Source: Butyricicoccus intestinisimiae (GTDB lineage Bacteria > Bacillota > Clostridia > Oscillospirales > Butyricicoccaceae). From it: a stretch of 64,000 nt of DNA. The stretch covers positions 1 to 64,000 of the forward strand of contig NZ_JAHLQI010000001.1 in NCBI RefSeq assembly GCF_018918345.1. The letters are read 5' to 3'. Positions 35,847-42,893 of the stretch are shown here, piece by piece (the first letter of the stretch is position 1; each line of letters begins with the position of its first letter). The notes under the pieces are model-generated. The model was not told the origin of the DNA and searched no databases. It saw only the letters and a program-made list of their open reading frames with translations. Made by a program: the position numbers and the translations under genes.

Positions 35847-37583
35847 ATGAACAAAACGTTGACTGGCAAGCCGAGCGTAGATCGTCCGTGGATGCAGTAT
35901 TATCCGCCGCAGATGATTGAGGGGCTGAGCATTCCGGAGCAGACAGTGGCAGAGTATCTGGAGGAGCGCTGCCCGGGAAGCGATGTTGTAGCCATGCATT
36001 ATTACGGCACAGACATTACATGGAAAGAATTGAACGAACAGGTCGACAAGACAGCCCGCGCACTGCGCGCGTTGGGATTTGGTGAGGGAGACCAGATTCC
36101 GACTTTCCTGCGTTCGGTTCCGGAGTTTTTGTATCTGCTTTTGGCAGCAGAACGAATCGGTGCATCGTTGCTCTGCCGCGATAACACGATTGAGGAAAAT
36201 GTGGACGCGGTGAAAAAATCCGGTGCAAAGATTATTTTTGCACATGATTTTCTATCGCATGATGACCTGAATGCATACCGCAATGGTGCCGGTGTGCACG
36301 GTGCGGTTTTGCTCAGCCCGCTGCGCAGCGCCGACCGGACACAGATGCCGGATTATTGCTGGGATTATATGGATTCGCTTTACAGCGACTATCCTGCATA
36401 CGGCCCGTGCACGATGTCTTGGGATGCATTCCTGCATCAGGGTGACGGATTTACCGGTACCGTAGAGGCGCCGAGAGACATTGACCGTCCGCTGTTCCGC
36501 GCATATACCAGCGGTTCGACCGGTCCGTCCAAGCAGGTTATTCATTCTGCACACACAATGATCGGCAACATGCATCAGATGAATTTCTATGGCGGTGCCA
36601 GCGATTTTCGCCCGACATGGATGGTAACACTTTTGCCGCCGACGCTGGTTGCCGTGGTGGTAGCTATGCTGCTGATGCCGCTGGCATCCAACAAGCTGTT
36701 GATTCTGTCTCCGTTTGTTGATGTCAATGACGTGGACTTGGAACTCATGCGCTATCGCCCCAATGCGTGGCCGCTGATTCCGATGTTCATTGAAATTGTG
36801 ATGAGAAACGGCCGTGTGCCAGACGATTATGACATGTCGCATCTGTTTGCGGCTGGCGCAGGCTGTGAGGCGTACAACAACAACCAGCTCAAGCGTGCAC
36901 AAAAATTCCTGAATGACCACAATTGCAAGGCGCGCTTCACAACCGGATACGGCTGCAGCGAGGCAGGTTCGAATATGACGCTGCCGATGACACCGCATCC
37001 GATTGGAAACGGCAACGTTGGCGTGCCGATGCCGCTGACCGTGATATCCATTTTTAAGCCTGGCACAGAGGAAGAGCTGACCTATAATACAATGGGTGAG
37101 ATTTGCCAGTGCAGCCCCGGAACCATGATGGGATATGATGACCCGAAGGCAACAGCAAAGGCAATCAAGGTTCATTCGGATGGCAAGAGATGGCTGCACA
37201 CCGGTGATATTGGCTATATGGCAGAGGACGGCACAATCTATGCGCTGACACGTGGTTCTGCACAACGCTATGGCGGCGGAGAGCTGATGACACTGCCGAT
37301 GGAGAACCGTCTGGCAGATGCCAACATTCCGGGCATTGATGATGAGTTCTTCGTTATCATTCAAGATCCGGAGCATCACCATTGCTTCGTACCGTATCTG
37401 TTTGTCGTGCTGGAAGACGGATACACAGTGGACGACATTCGCGAGAAAGTCGCTGCATGCTTGGAGGATTACATGCAGCCGGTTGAAATTTATGCACTGC
37501 CGGAACGCCCGTTCTTCCACTTTAAGACCAACCGCATTGGCATGGTAAAGGCAATTTGCGAGGGGACTTTGGGAAAAAAGTAA
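35847..37583 (+). CDS. AMP-forming acyl-CoA synthetase-like ligase, copy 2
   Basis: A 578-residue paralogue of the ligase at 25443, alike over its full length. It shares the phosphate loop AYTSGSTGPSKQVIHS (about 222-237), GYGCSEAGS (about 368-376) and LHTGDIGYM, and the same divergent C-terminus: TRGSAQRYGGGE in place of the A8 hinge and FKTNRIGMVK in place of the A10 lysine motif. AAAGGGGA precedes ATG 35847; the frame runs back to 35805 without a ribosome binding site. The substrate is unknown. The remnant of an MFS transporter follows in the same reading frame directly after the TAA stop, hinting at a former ligase-transporter operon. Confidence 0.85.
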   Translation: MNKTLTGKPSVDRPWMQYYPPQMIEGLSIPEQTVAEYLEERCPGSDVVAMHYYGTDITWKELNEQVDKTARALRALGFGEGDQIPTFLRSVPEFLYLLLAAERIGASLLCRDNTIEENVDAVKKSGAKIIFAHDFLSHDDLNAYRNGAGVHGAVLLSPLRSADRTQMPDYCWDYMDSLYSDYPAYGPCTMSWDAFLHQGDGFTGTVEAPRDIDRPLFRAYTSGSTGPSKQVIHSAHTMIGNMHQMNFYGGASDFRPTWMVTLLPPTLVAVVVAMLLMPLASNKLLILSPFVDVNDVDLELMRYRPNAWPLIPMFIEIVMRNGRVPDDYDMSHLFAAGAGCEAYNNNQLKRAQKFLNDHNCKARFTTGYGCSEAGSNMTLPMTPHPIGNGNVGVPMPLTVISIFKPGTEEELTYNTMGEICQCSPGTMMGYDDPKATAKAIKVHSDGKRWLHTGDIGYMAEDGTIYALTRGSAQRYGGGELMTLPMENRLADANIPGIDDEFFVIIQDPEHHHCFVPYLFVVLEDGYTVDDIREKVAACLEDYMQPVEIYALPERPFFHFKTNRIGMVKAICEGTLGKK

Positions 37584-38180
37584 GCGTATAAACACAGAAA
37601 TGGCATAGGGTACATCGTTGGCACGGTGATGCTGGTCGGTGCTTTGGCATCCGGCGTCACGACGCATGTTCCCAATTATTTGATGTCTGTCGGCTGGACG
37701 ACGCAAGGAACAGGCTATATTTTGTCTGTATACTCTATTGTCGTTTTGGTTGCCACGATTATTGCAGGATTTATGATGGATCGCTGGGGCATTCAAAAAA
37801 CGGTGCTTACCATGTCTGTTTTGATTGTACTCGGCATGATTTGCCTGTACTTATCAGAGTTCAACATGAATTTTGCGTGGGGATACTGTGTGTTCTTCGG
37901 GCTTACGATGAGCCTGCCGAGAATGCTTCCGTCTCTTTTGACTTCCACAGTATTCGGCACAAAGGATTATGCAGGAATCTATGCGTTTTTGAATCTGTTC
38001 TTCCTGATTGGTGCAGCGGTCGGCTCTGTGCTGACGAGCATTTTGCAGGGCATCTTGGGATATGGCATCACGTGGATGATTTATGCAGGATTTGCAATCT
38101 TGCTGTTCTGCTGCGTGACGGTTGCACTGTCTAACGGAAATAAACTTCGCACGGTATATCCGGATGGAGAGCTGGCGTAA
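37584..38180 (+). pseudogene. C-terminal half of an MFS transporter
   Basis: The frame after the ligase stop encodes about 198 residues that match the second half of a major facilitator protein: about six hydrophobic segments, with the between-helix motif GFMMDRWGIQKTV, which is the loop motif of the second six-helix bundle. The first half is absent. The possible starts GTG 37626 or ATG 37629 have no ribosome binding site, and meaningful sequence (HRNGIGYIVGTVML) extends upstream of them in frame. I read this as a remnant left by a deletion, but a half-transporter cannot be excluded because no stop or frameshift breaks it. Confidence 0.65.
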
Positions 38181-38196
38181 CCGTAAAGAAAACATA

Positions 38197-38233
38197 AAAG
38201 CTGTGTGTGGTAAAAACCATGCACAGCTTTTTT
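38197..38233 (+). terminator. Terminator after the MFS remnant
   Basis: AAAGCTGTGTGTGG pairs with CCATGCACAGCTTT with a short A-rich loop and one weak pair, then T residues. Confidence 0.8.
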
Positions 38234-38237
38234 CGTC

Positions 38238-38266
38238 TTGACAAAATAGATAGCGTGTGCTAATAT
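38238..38266 (+). promoter_or_regulatory. Promoter of the XRE regulator pair
   Basis: TTGACA (38238-38243) and TAATAT (38261-38266) with a 17-base spacer. The -10 box touches the operator-like dyad that starts at 38265. Confidence 0.75.
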
Positions 38267-38296
38267 GAAGCTAACTTCACGAGAAGTAAACTTCAT
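38265..38296 (+). promoter_or_regulatory. Operator-like dyad at the XRE regulator start site
   Basis: ATGAAGCTAACTTC (38265-38278) and GAAGTAAACTTCAT (38283-38296) are inverted copies matching at 12 of 14 positions around a 4-base spacer. The dyad covers the expected transcription start, so a bound protein would block the promoter. Autoregulation by the XRE protein encoded just downstream is the simplest reading. Confidence 0.65.
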
Positions 38297-38312
38297 ATTC
38301 GAGGAGGCTCGA

Positions 38313-38543
38313 ATGAAAACAAGAGTCAAAGAGCTGCGGCAAGCGGCAGAAATGACACAGCTTCAGCTGGCAAAACGCGTGCATGTGTCATCACGCACGA
38401 TTATTTCCATTGAACGAGGACAGTACAATCCATCGCTCATGCTGGCATATCGCATTGCACAGGTGTTCGGCGTCAGCGTAGAAGATTTATGTTGCTTGGA
38501 GGAAAACAAGCAGGAGGAGGATAAACAATATGAAGGTTTATAA
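38313..38543 (+). CDS. XRE family HTH transcriptional regulator (small)
   Basis: A 76-residue protein that is almost all helix-turn-helix domain: TRVKELRQAAEMTQLQLAKRVHVSSRTIISIERGQYNPSLMLAYRIAQVFGVSVEDL. It matches the YozG/short Cro-type regulators that are commonly paired with a small membrane protein gene. ATG 38313 follows GAGGAGG; the earlier ATG at 38265 lies in the operator. Its end overlaps the next gene by 14 bases, so the two are coupled. Confidence 0.9.
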   Translation: MKTRVKELRQAAEMTQLQLAKRVHVSSRTIISIERGQYNPSLMLAYRIAQVFGVSVEDLCCLEENKQEEDKQYEGL

Positions 38544-38937
38544 CAAGAACGACTTGATAGGCGGCATCAATCGGATTTGGATGAGTGTGATCTGGATCGC
38601 TTTGGCTGTAGGTGAAAAAGGAAAGACGCAATGGATCTGTGCCGGTCTATTGGTTGTGAGCAGCATCGTTCTTATCATGCGCGCCGTTAAAAAGCCGTCT
38701 GCTGGGGAACAGATTGCAGCCTTGGATGAGAGAAACCAAATGATCGACTTAAAATCCAAAAGCCGAACCTATGATATTATGAATGTGCTGGACGTTGTGC
38801 TGATGATGATTTTTATCGTGTTGGGAAAATATTGGGATATATCCGCCATTTCATTTGTTGGCATCGGTATCGGCATCGTGGGTGTTGTCACGTCTCTGGC
38901 ACAGAGTATCACGTACAGTTATTACAATGAAATCTAA
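38530..38937 (+). CDS. Small membrane protein paired with the XRE regulator
   Basis: A 135-residue protein with four hydrophobic segments in two hairpins (about residues 14-29, 34-50, 86-101, 105-125) and a charged middle loop (KKPSAGEQIAALDERNQMIDLKSKSRTYD). Similar small membrane proteins sit behind YozG-type regulators in many Firmicutes; no function is known. GAGGAGGATAAACAAT gives a strong ribosome binding site inside the regulator gene. It may tune or be tuned by the regulator, which is speculation. Confidence 0.75.
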   Translation: MKVYNKNDLIGGINRIWMSVIWIALAVGEKGKTQWICAGLLVVSSIVLIMRAVKKPSAGEQIAALDERNQMIDLKSKSRTYDIMNVLDVVLMMIFIVLGKYWDISAISFVGIGIGIVGVVTSLAQSITYSYYNEI

Positions 38938-38940
38938 ACA

Positions 38941-38983
38941 AAAAATGCCGTGTTAGAGAACTTTCTCGAACACGGCATTTTTA
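38941..38983. terminator. Bidirectional terminator between the XRE pair and znuB
   Basis: AAAAATGCCGTGTT pairs with AACACGGCATTTTT across a 14-base loop that itself can fold (GAGAA/TTCTC). It serves both convergent units. Confidence 0.88.
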
Positions 38984-38994
38984 TACGATAGATT

Positions 38995-39834
38995 TTAAAT
39001 TTTCAGTTTGCCGACTGCACAGAACAACGCAAACGCAACAATATTGACCGCAACGATGGTAGAACCGACCGGTGTGCTGGCGAGAATGGAAACAAGGATT
39101 CCCAAGAATGCGCAGATGACGGACAACACCGCGGAACAAATGGTCACAGCGCGGAAGTTTTGAAATACGCGCATCGCGGACAGCGCAGGGAAGATGACCA
39201 GTGCGGAAATCAGCAGCGAGCCGACCAAATTCATCGCCAAGACAATGATAACGGCAATGACAATTGCAATGAGCAGATTGTATGCGTTGGCGTTGGTTCC
39301 TGCGGACAGCGCAAAATTTTCATCAAAAGTCACAGCAAAAATTTTGTTGTAGAACAAAATAAAGATAGCAATGACAACGAGCGACAGAATCGCACACAGC
39401 CAAACCTCTCCCTGCGTCAGGGTCAGAATAGAGGTAGAGCCGAACAGTGTACTGCACACATCACCGGATACATTGGAGGAAGCGGAGAACAGATTCATAA
39501 TCAGATAACCAATTGCCAGTGCTCCGACAGAAATCATAGCAATGGCGGCGTCACCCTTGATTTTTGTGTTTTGTCCGGTGCGCAGCAGCAAAATCGCGCA
39601 CACAATGGTGATTGGAAAGACCAAAATCATTTGGTTGGACAGATTGAGAACCGCTGCTATGGCGATGGCGCCGAACGCGACGTGGGAAAGACCGTCTCCG
39701 ATGAAGGAAAACCGCTTGAGCACCAGCGTCACGCCGAGCAGAGAGGAGCACAGCGCAATGAGTACGCCGACAATCAACGCGTATCGAACAAACGGATAGG
39801 CAAAATAAAATGCCAGTGTGTCCAAGAAACTCAT
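38995..39834 (-). CDS. znuB: Zinc ABC transporter, permease
   Basis: A 279-residue ABC-3 family membrane protein with about eight or nine hydrophobic segments (start FLDTLAFYFAYPFVRYALIVGVLIALCSSLLGVTLVLKRFSFIGDGLSHVAFGA, the usual N-terminal stretch). It forms the channel for zinc or manganese uptake together with the ATPase encoded just upstream; the two genes overlap by four bases. It is the last gene of the zur-znuA-znuC-znuB operon. Zinc is favoured over manganese because the binding protein has a His-rich loop and the operon starts with a Zur-like regulator. Confidence 0.9.
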   Translation of the reverse strand: MSFLDTLAFYFAYPFVRYALIVGVLIALCSSLLGVTLVLKRFSFIGDGLSHVAFGAIAIAAVLNLSNQMILVFPITIVCAILLLRTGQNTKIKGDAAIAMISVGALAIGYLIMNLFSASSNVSGDVCSTLFGSTSILTLTQGEVWLCAILSLVVIAIFILFYNKIFAVTFDENFALSAGTNANAYNLLIAIVIAVIIVLAMNLVGSLLISALVIFPALSAMRVFQNFRAVTICSAVLSVICAFLGILVSILASTPVGSTIVAVNIVAFALFCAVGKLKI

Positions 39835-40544
39835 TGTGCGTCACTTCCTTCCAGAGAGGCAAAGCGTTTGCCGATTTTGCTGTTGAGATATTGTGCCTTG
39901 GTGCCATAGAACGAGGTCTCACCGATGTGAAGGATGTGAGTCGCATAGTGCAGAGCAGCATCCATATCATGAGAAATCATGATAATGGTGATGCCGTCCT
40001 GCTTGTTCAGGTCATCAATGATGCGGTACATCTCGGTGGTGACTTTCGGGTCGAGACCAGCAACCGGTTCGTCGAGCAGCAAAACCTTTTGCGTGGCGCA
40101 CAGAGCACGTGCGAGCAGAACGCGCTGCTGCTGTCCGCCGGAAAGCTCTCGGTAGCAGCGGTTTTCCATGCCGTCCAGCCCCAGCTTGTGTATCATTTCT
40201 GCGGCAAGCTTTTTTTCCTCGCGATTATAAAAGGGACGCAGTCCGCAGCGCCCTTGACAGCCGGAAATGACAACTTCGCGGATAGAAGCCGGAAAGTCGC
40301 GCTGTACTGCTGTTTGCTGCGGCAGATAGCCGATTTCATTGGGGCGGAGACCGTCTCCGGCTTCAATGCTGCCGCTGATGGGCGGCTGTAAATGCAGCAG
40401 CGTTTTGATAAGCGTGGATTTACCGGAACCGTTTTCGCCGACGATGCACAAATAGTCGCCGGTGTGAACGGAAAAATCAAATGCTTGTGTGATGGCTCGG
40501 CCGTCGTAGCCGAGAACCAAGTCTTTACAGGTAATGAGTGCCAT
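39831..40544 (-). CDS. znuC: Zinc ABC transporter, ATP-binding protein
   Basis: A 237-residue ABC ATPase. Walker A is GENGSGKSTL (about 36-45), the Q-loop lies in GYLPQQTAV, the signature is LSGGQQQR, and Walker B is VLLLDEPVAGLD, followed by the switch histidine in IMISHDM. The binding-protein gene lies 14 bases upstream and the permease overlaps its 3' end, so all three are made together. Confidence 0.93.
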   Translation of the reverse strand: MALITCKDLVLGYDGRAITQAFDFSVHTGDYLCIVGENGSGKSTLIKTLLHLQPPISGSIEAGDGLRPNEIGYLPQQTAVQRDFPASIREVVISGCQGRCGLRPFYNREEKKLAAEMIHKLGLDGMENRCYRELSGGQQQRVLLARALCATQKVLLLDEPVAGLDPKVTTEMYRIIDDLNKQDGITIIMISHDMDAALHYATHILHIGETSFYGTKAQYLNSKIGKRFASLEGSDAQ

Positions 40545-40558
40545 GGGGTATATGCTCC

Positions 40559-41566
40559 TTATTGCAAAGCTGCCGACAAAACAGAAAGGTTTTCTTTCAT
40601 GATGGAAAGATAGGTTGTGCCGGATGCGAGATCGTTGGATGTGACAGTCTGCATGGAATTGAGGGTGCGAATCTGCTGATCTCGGCTCTGCGTGTTTTGA
40701 ATGATGGTGTTCGCAATTTTATCATCGGAATTTTCAATGGTTAGAATGCTGTGCAGTCCCAATTCGTTGACTTTGTCTGCCAGAAAAATAATGGTATCAA
40801 AGCTGGCCTGTGTATCCGCCGAGCAGCCGGAAAACGCCGCATAATACGACAGCCCGTAGTCATCTACAAGATAGCGGAATGGAAAACGGTCTGCAAACAA
40901 GACGGTTTTGATCGGCGCGGCGTCTACCGCGGATTGATAGGCGGCGTCCAACTGTGCCAATTGTTTGTTGTAAGCAACCGCATTGGCAGCATATGCATCT
41001 GCATGGGCGGTATCTGCCTGAGAAAGGCTGTCTGCAATGGCGGAAACAAACAGCTGCGCATTTTTGAGGGATAACCAGACATGTTCATCATATTCCGGTT
41101 CTTCTTCAGACGATTCTCCGCTTCCGTGCTCGTGGTCATGGTCATCGGCACCCTGCATCCCTTCGACAGTTTCTTCTTCCTTAGCATGTTCGCCGAGAAC
41201 ATCCAGCAGATTGATTACCTGCATGTTTTTGTTGGATGCATTTTTCAGCGCATCGGACGCCCAAGCGTCCGATTCACCGCCGACGTACACCAAGACATCG
41301 CAGGAAGAAATCTTCATAATATCTTCTGCGGAGGGCTGATAGCTGTGCATGTCTACGCCGTTGTCAAGCAGAAAGGTGATTTCTGCATTGTCCGCCTGAT
41401 CGCCCAACACTGTCCGCACCCAATCGTATGTCGGGAAGATGGTTGTGACAATGTGAAGCGATTTGGTTTGTGTGTTTGGTGCGCTTGTATCAGAGGCTGT
41501 TCCGCAGCCGGTGAGCAGTCCTGCCAGCAATACCAGTGTTAAGCAAAAAGAAAATATTTTTTTCAT
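40559..41566 (-). CDS. znuA: Zinc ABC transporter, substrate-binding lipoprotein
   Basis: A 335-residue cluster A-I binding protein. MKKIFSFCLTLVLLAGLLTGCG is a lipoprotein signal with the lipobox LLTGC, so it is tethered to the outside of the membrane. Metal-binding residues lie in NGVDMHSYQPS, in DEHVWLS and near the C-terminus. Between the first and second is a His/Asp/Glu-rich loop (DDHDHEHGSGESSEEE, around residue 140), a mark of zinc importers. The gene overlaps the regulator's stop by four bases. The frame continues upstream to 41749 but that is regulator sequence. Confidence 0.92.
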   Translation of the reverse strand: MKKIFSFCLTLVLLAGLLTGCGTASDTSAPNTQTKSLHIVTTIFPTYDWVRTVLGDQADNAEITFLLDNGVDMHSYQPSAEDIMKISSCDVLVYVGGESDAWASDALKNASNKNMQVINLLDVLGEHAKEEETVEGMQGADDHDHEHGSGESSEEEPEYDEHVWLSLKNAQLFVSAIADSLSQADTAHADAYAANAVAYNKQLAQLDAAYQSAVDAAPIKTVLFADRFPFRYLVDDYGLSYYAAFSGCSADTQASFDTIIFLADKVNELGLHSILTIENSDDKIANTIIQNTQSRDQQIRTLNSMQTVTSNDLASGTTYLSIMKENLSVLSAALQ

Positions 41567-41994
41567 GTGTGTCCTCCTGTCTGCTGACAATCTTCGCAAA
41601 GACCATAAATAACAGAACGCGGTGCGTCCACCTGAAATCCGTGATCGTTTAACAGGTGCAGGTACACAGCTTCCAGTTCTTTGCAGTGCAGATGAATCAG
41701 CTTGCCGCATTTTTTGCATTTGCAGTGAAAGCAGACGGTGGGATGACAATGCGATTTGTCGCCGAGATACTCAAAGCAAGCGCTGCTTTTTTCATCGACA
41801 ACATATTTGGTAACAATGCCCTCTGCCACCATGCGGTCCAAATGCCGATAAATGGTTGTTGTTCCGACCGAAATATTTTTGCTCTTGAAATAAGCATGAA
41901 TATCGTGCACCGTCACATGGCTGCCCTGCATAGATTGCAGGTACGAAAGAATCTCTGCCATCTGTTTGGTGCGGTATTGTGATTTATTCGCCAT
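41563..41994 (-). CDS. zur: Fur family regulator, probably Zur
   Basis: A 143-residue Fur-family repressor: N-terminal winged helix (RTKQMAEILSYLQSMQGSHVTVHDIHAYF... SVGTTTIYRHLDRMVAEGIV) and a C-terminal metal domain with HCHPTVCFHCKCKKCGKLIH. The pairs CKCKKC and the final CEDC form the structural zinc site. Zur is preferred to Fur or PerR because it heads a zinc-type ABC operon. I chose ATG 41994 (GGGGG eight bases upstream); ATG 42009 lacks any ribosome binding site. Its promoter is flanked by two palindromes, suggesting that it controls its own operon. Confidence 0.88.
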   Translation of the reverse strand: MANKSQYRTKQMAEILSYLQSMQGSHVTVHDIHAYFKSKNISVGTTTIYRHLDRMVAEGIVTKYVVDEKSSACFEYLGDKSHCHPTVCFHCKCKKCGKLIHLHCKELEAVYLHLLNDHGFQVDAPRSVIYGLCEDCQQTGGHT

Positions 41995-42012
41995 ATAGTA
42001 TGCCCCCATAAA

Positions 42013-42029
42013 TTGAAAACCATTTTCAA
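42013..42029 (-). promoter_or_regulatory. Zur-box-like palindrome 1
   Basis: A perfect 7-3-7 palindrome, TTGAAAATGGTTTTCAA on the minus strand, lies directly after the -10 box of the zur operon and would cover its transcription start. Confidence 0.7.
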
Positions 42030-42057
42030 ATTATAGCACAAGCGCGGAAAAAGTCAA
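42030..42057 (-). promoter_or_regulatory. Promoter of the zur-znuACB operon
   Basis: On the minus strand TTGACT (42057-42052) and TATAAT (42035-42030) with a 16-base spacer. Palindromes lie on both sides of it. Confidence 0.7.
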
Positions 42058-42059
42058 TA

Positions 42060-42074
42060 TGAAATGGATTTTCA
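42060..42074 (-). promoter_or_regulatory. Zur-box-like palindrome 2
   Basis: TGAAAATCCATTTCA on the minus strand is an imperfect copy of the first palindrome (TGAAA/TTTCA arms), placed just upstream of the -35 box. It also lies in the divergent region of the two-component operon, whose -10 box (TATAAT, 42151-42156) is about 80 bases away. Confidence 0.55.
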
Positions 42075-42188
42075 ATTTCGCTTTTTTGTATTTTGCTCAA
42101 ACTTAAGAAAAATTAAGAATTCTTTATGGTACAAATGCGGCAATCTTTTGTATAATAGAAGCACAGAACTGGTAAGGAGCGTGAAACA

Positions 42189-42893
42189 ATGATGACGAGA
42201 ATTTTGCTGATAGAAGACGATGCAGACATTCGGGAAGGTGTTCGATTGCTCCTGTCCGCTGAGGGGTATGAAATTATAGAAGCGGATTGCGGCACCAAAG
42301 GCTTGGAACAATTGGACGAATCCATTGACTTGGTAATTTTAGACGTGATGATGCCGGGCATCTCCGGCATCAAAACATGTGAAGAAATTCGCAAGGTATC
42401 CTATGTTCCGGTGCTGTTTCTCACGGCAAAATCCAGCGAAACGGATAAAGTCATGGGACTGATGGCGGGCGGAGACGATTATATCATCAAGCCGTTTTCC
42501 TACGCGGAGCTGCTGGGACGTGTCAAAGCGCTGCTGCGCCGATACCATGTGTACAGCGGCAAAAAAACCGTCGAGGAGACTGCGGCAGAGCAAACGATTA
42601 TTCAAGTCGGTGATATCAAAATCAATGAATTGATGAAAGGCGTCTGGAAAAACAACCGGCCGATTCGCGTGACAGAAATCGAATATAAGATTTTATTGCT
42701 GCTCATGAAGCATCCGGGAAAAGTCTTTTCTGCACAGCAGGTATATGAAAACGTTTGGAAAGAACCATATTTGTATGCCTCCAACAGTACCATCATGGTG
42801 CACATTCGAAATCTGCGCATAAAAATTGAAAATGTACCGGAAAGTCCGGAACACATCAAAACCGTTTGGGGAAAGGGTTACCGCTTTGAATAA
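42189..42893 (+). CDS. Two-component response regulator, OmpR family
   Basis: A 234-residue regulator. The receiver domain has the acidic pocket IEDDAD, phospho-acceptor Asp in LVILDVMMPG (about residue 52), Thr in LFLTAKS and Lys in YIIKPFS. The C-terminal winged helix covers about 135-232 and ends in KTVWGKGYRFE. AAGGAG precedes ATG 42189. The kinase gene overlaps its end. A TATAAT at 42151-42156 is the likely -10 box, with no clear -35 box, which suits an activated promoter. Confidence 0.93.
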   Translation: MMTRILLIEDDADIREGVRLLLSAEGYEIIEADCGTKGLEQLDESIDLVILDVMMPGISGIKTCEEIRKVSYVPVLFLTAKSSETDKVMGLMAGGDDYIIKPFSYAELLGRVKALLRRYHVYSGKKTVEETAAEQTIIQVGDIKINELMKGVWKNNRPIRVTEIEYKILLLLMKHPGKVFSAQQVYENVWKEPYLYASNSTIMVHIRNLRIKIENVPESPEHIKTVWGKGYRFE

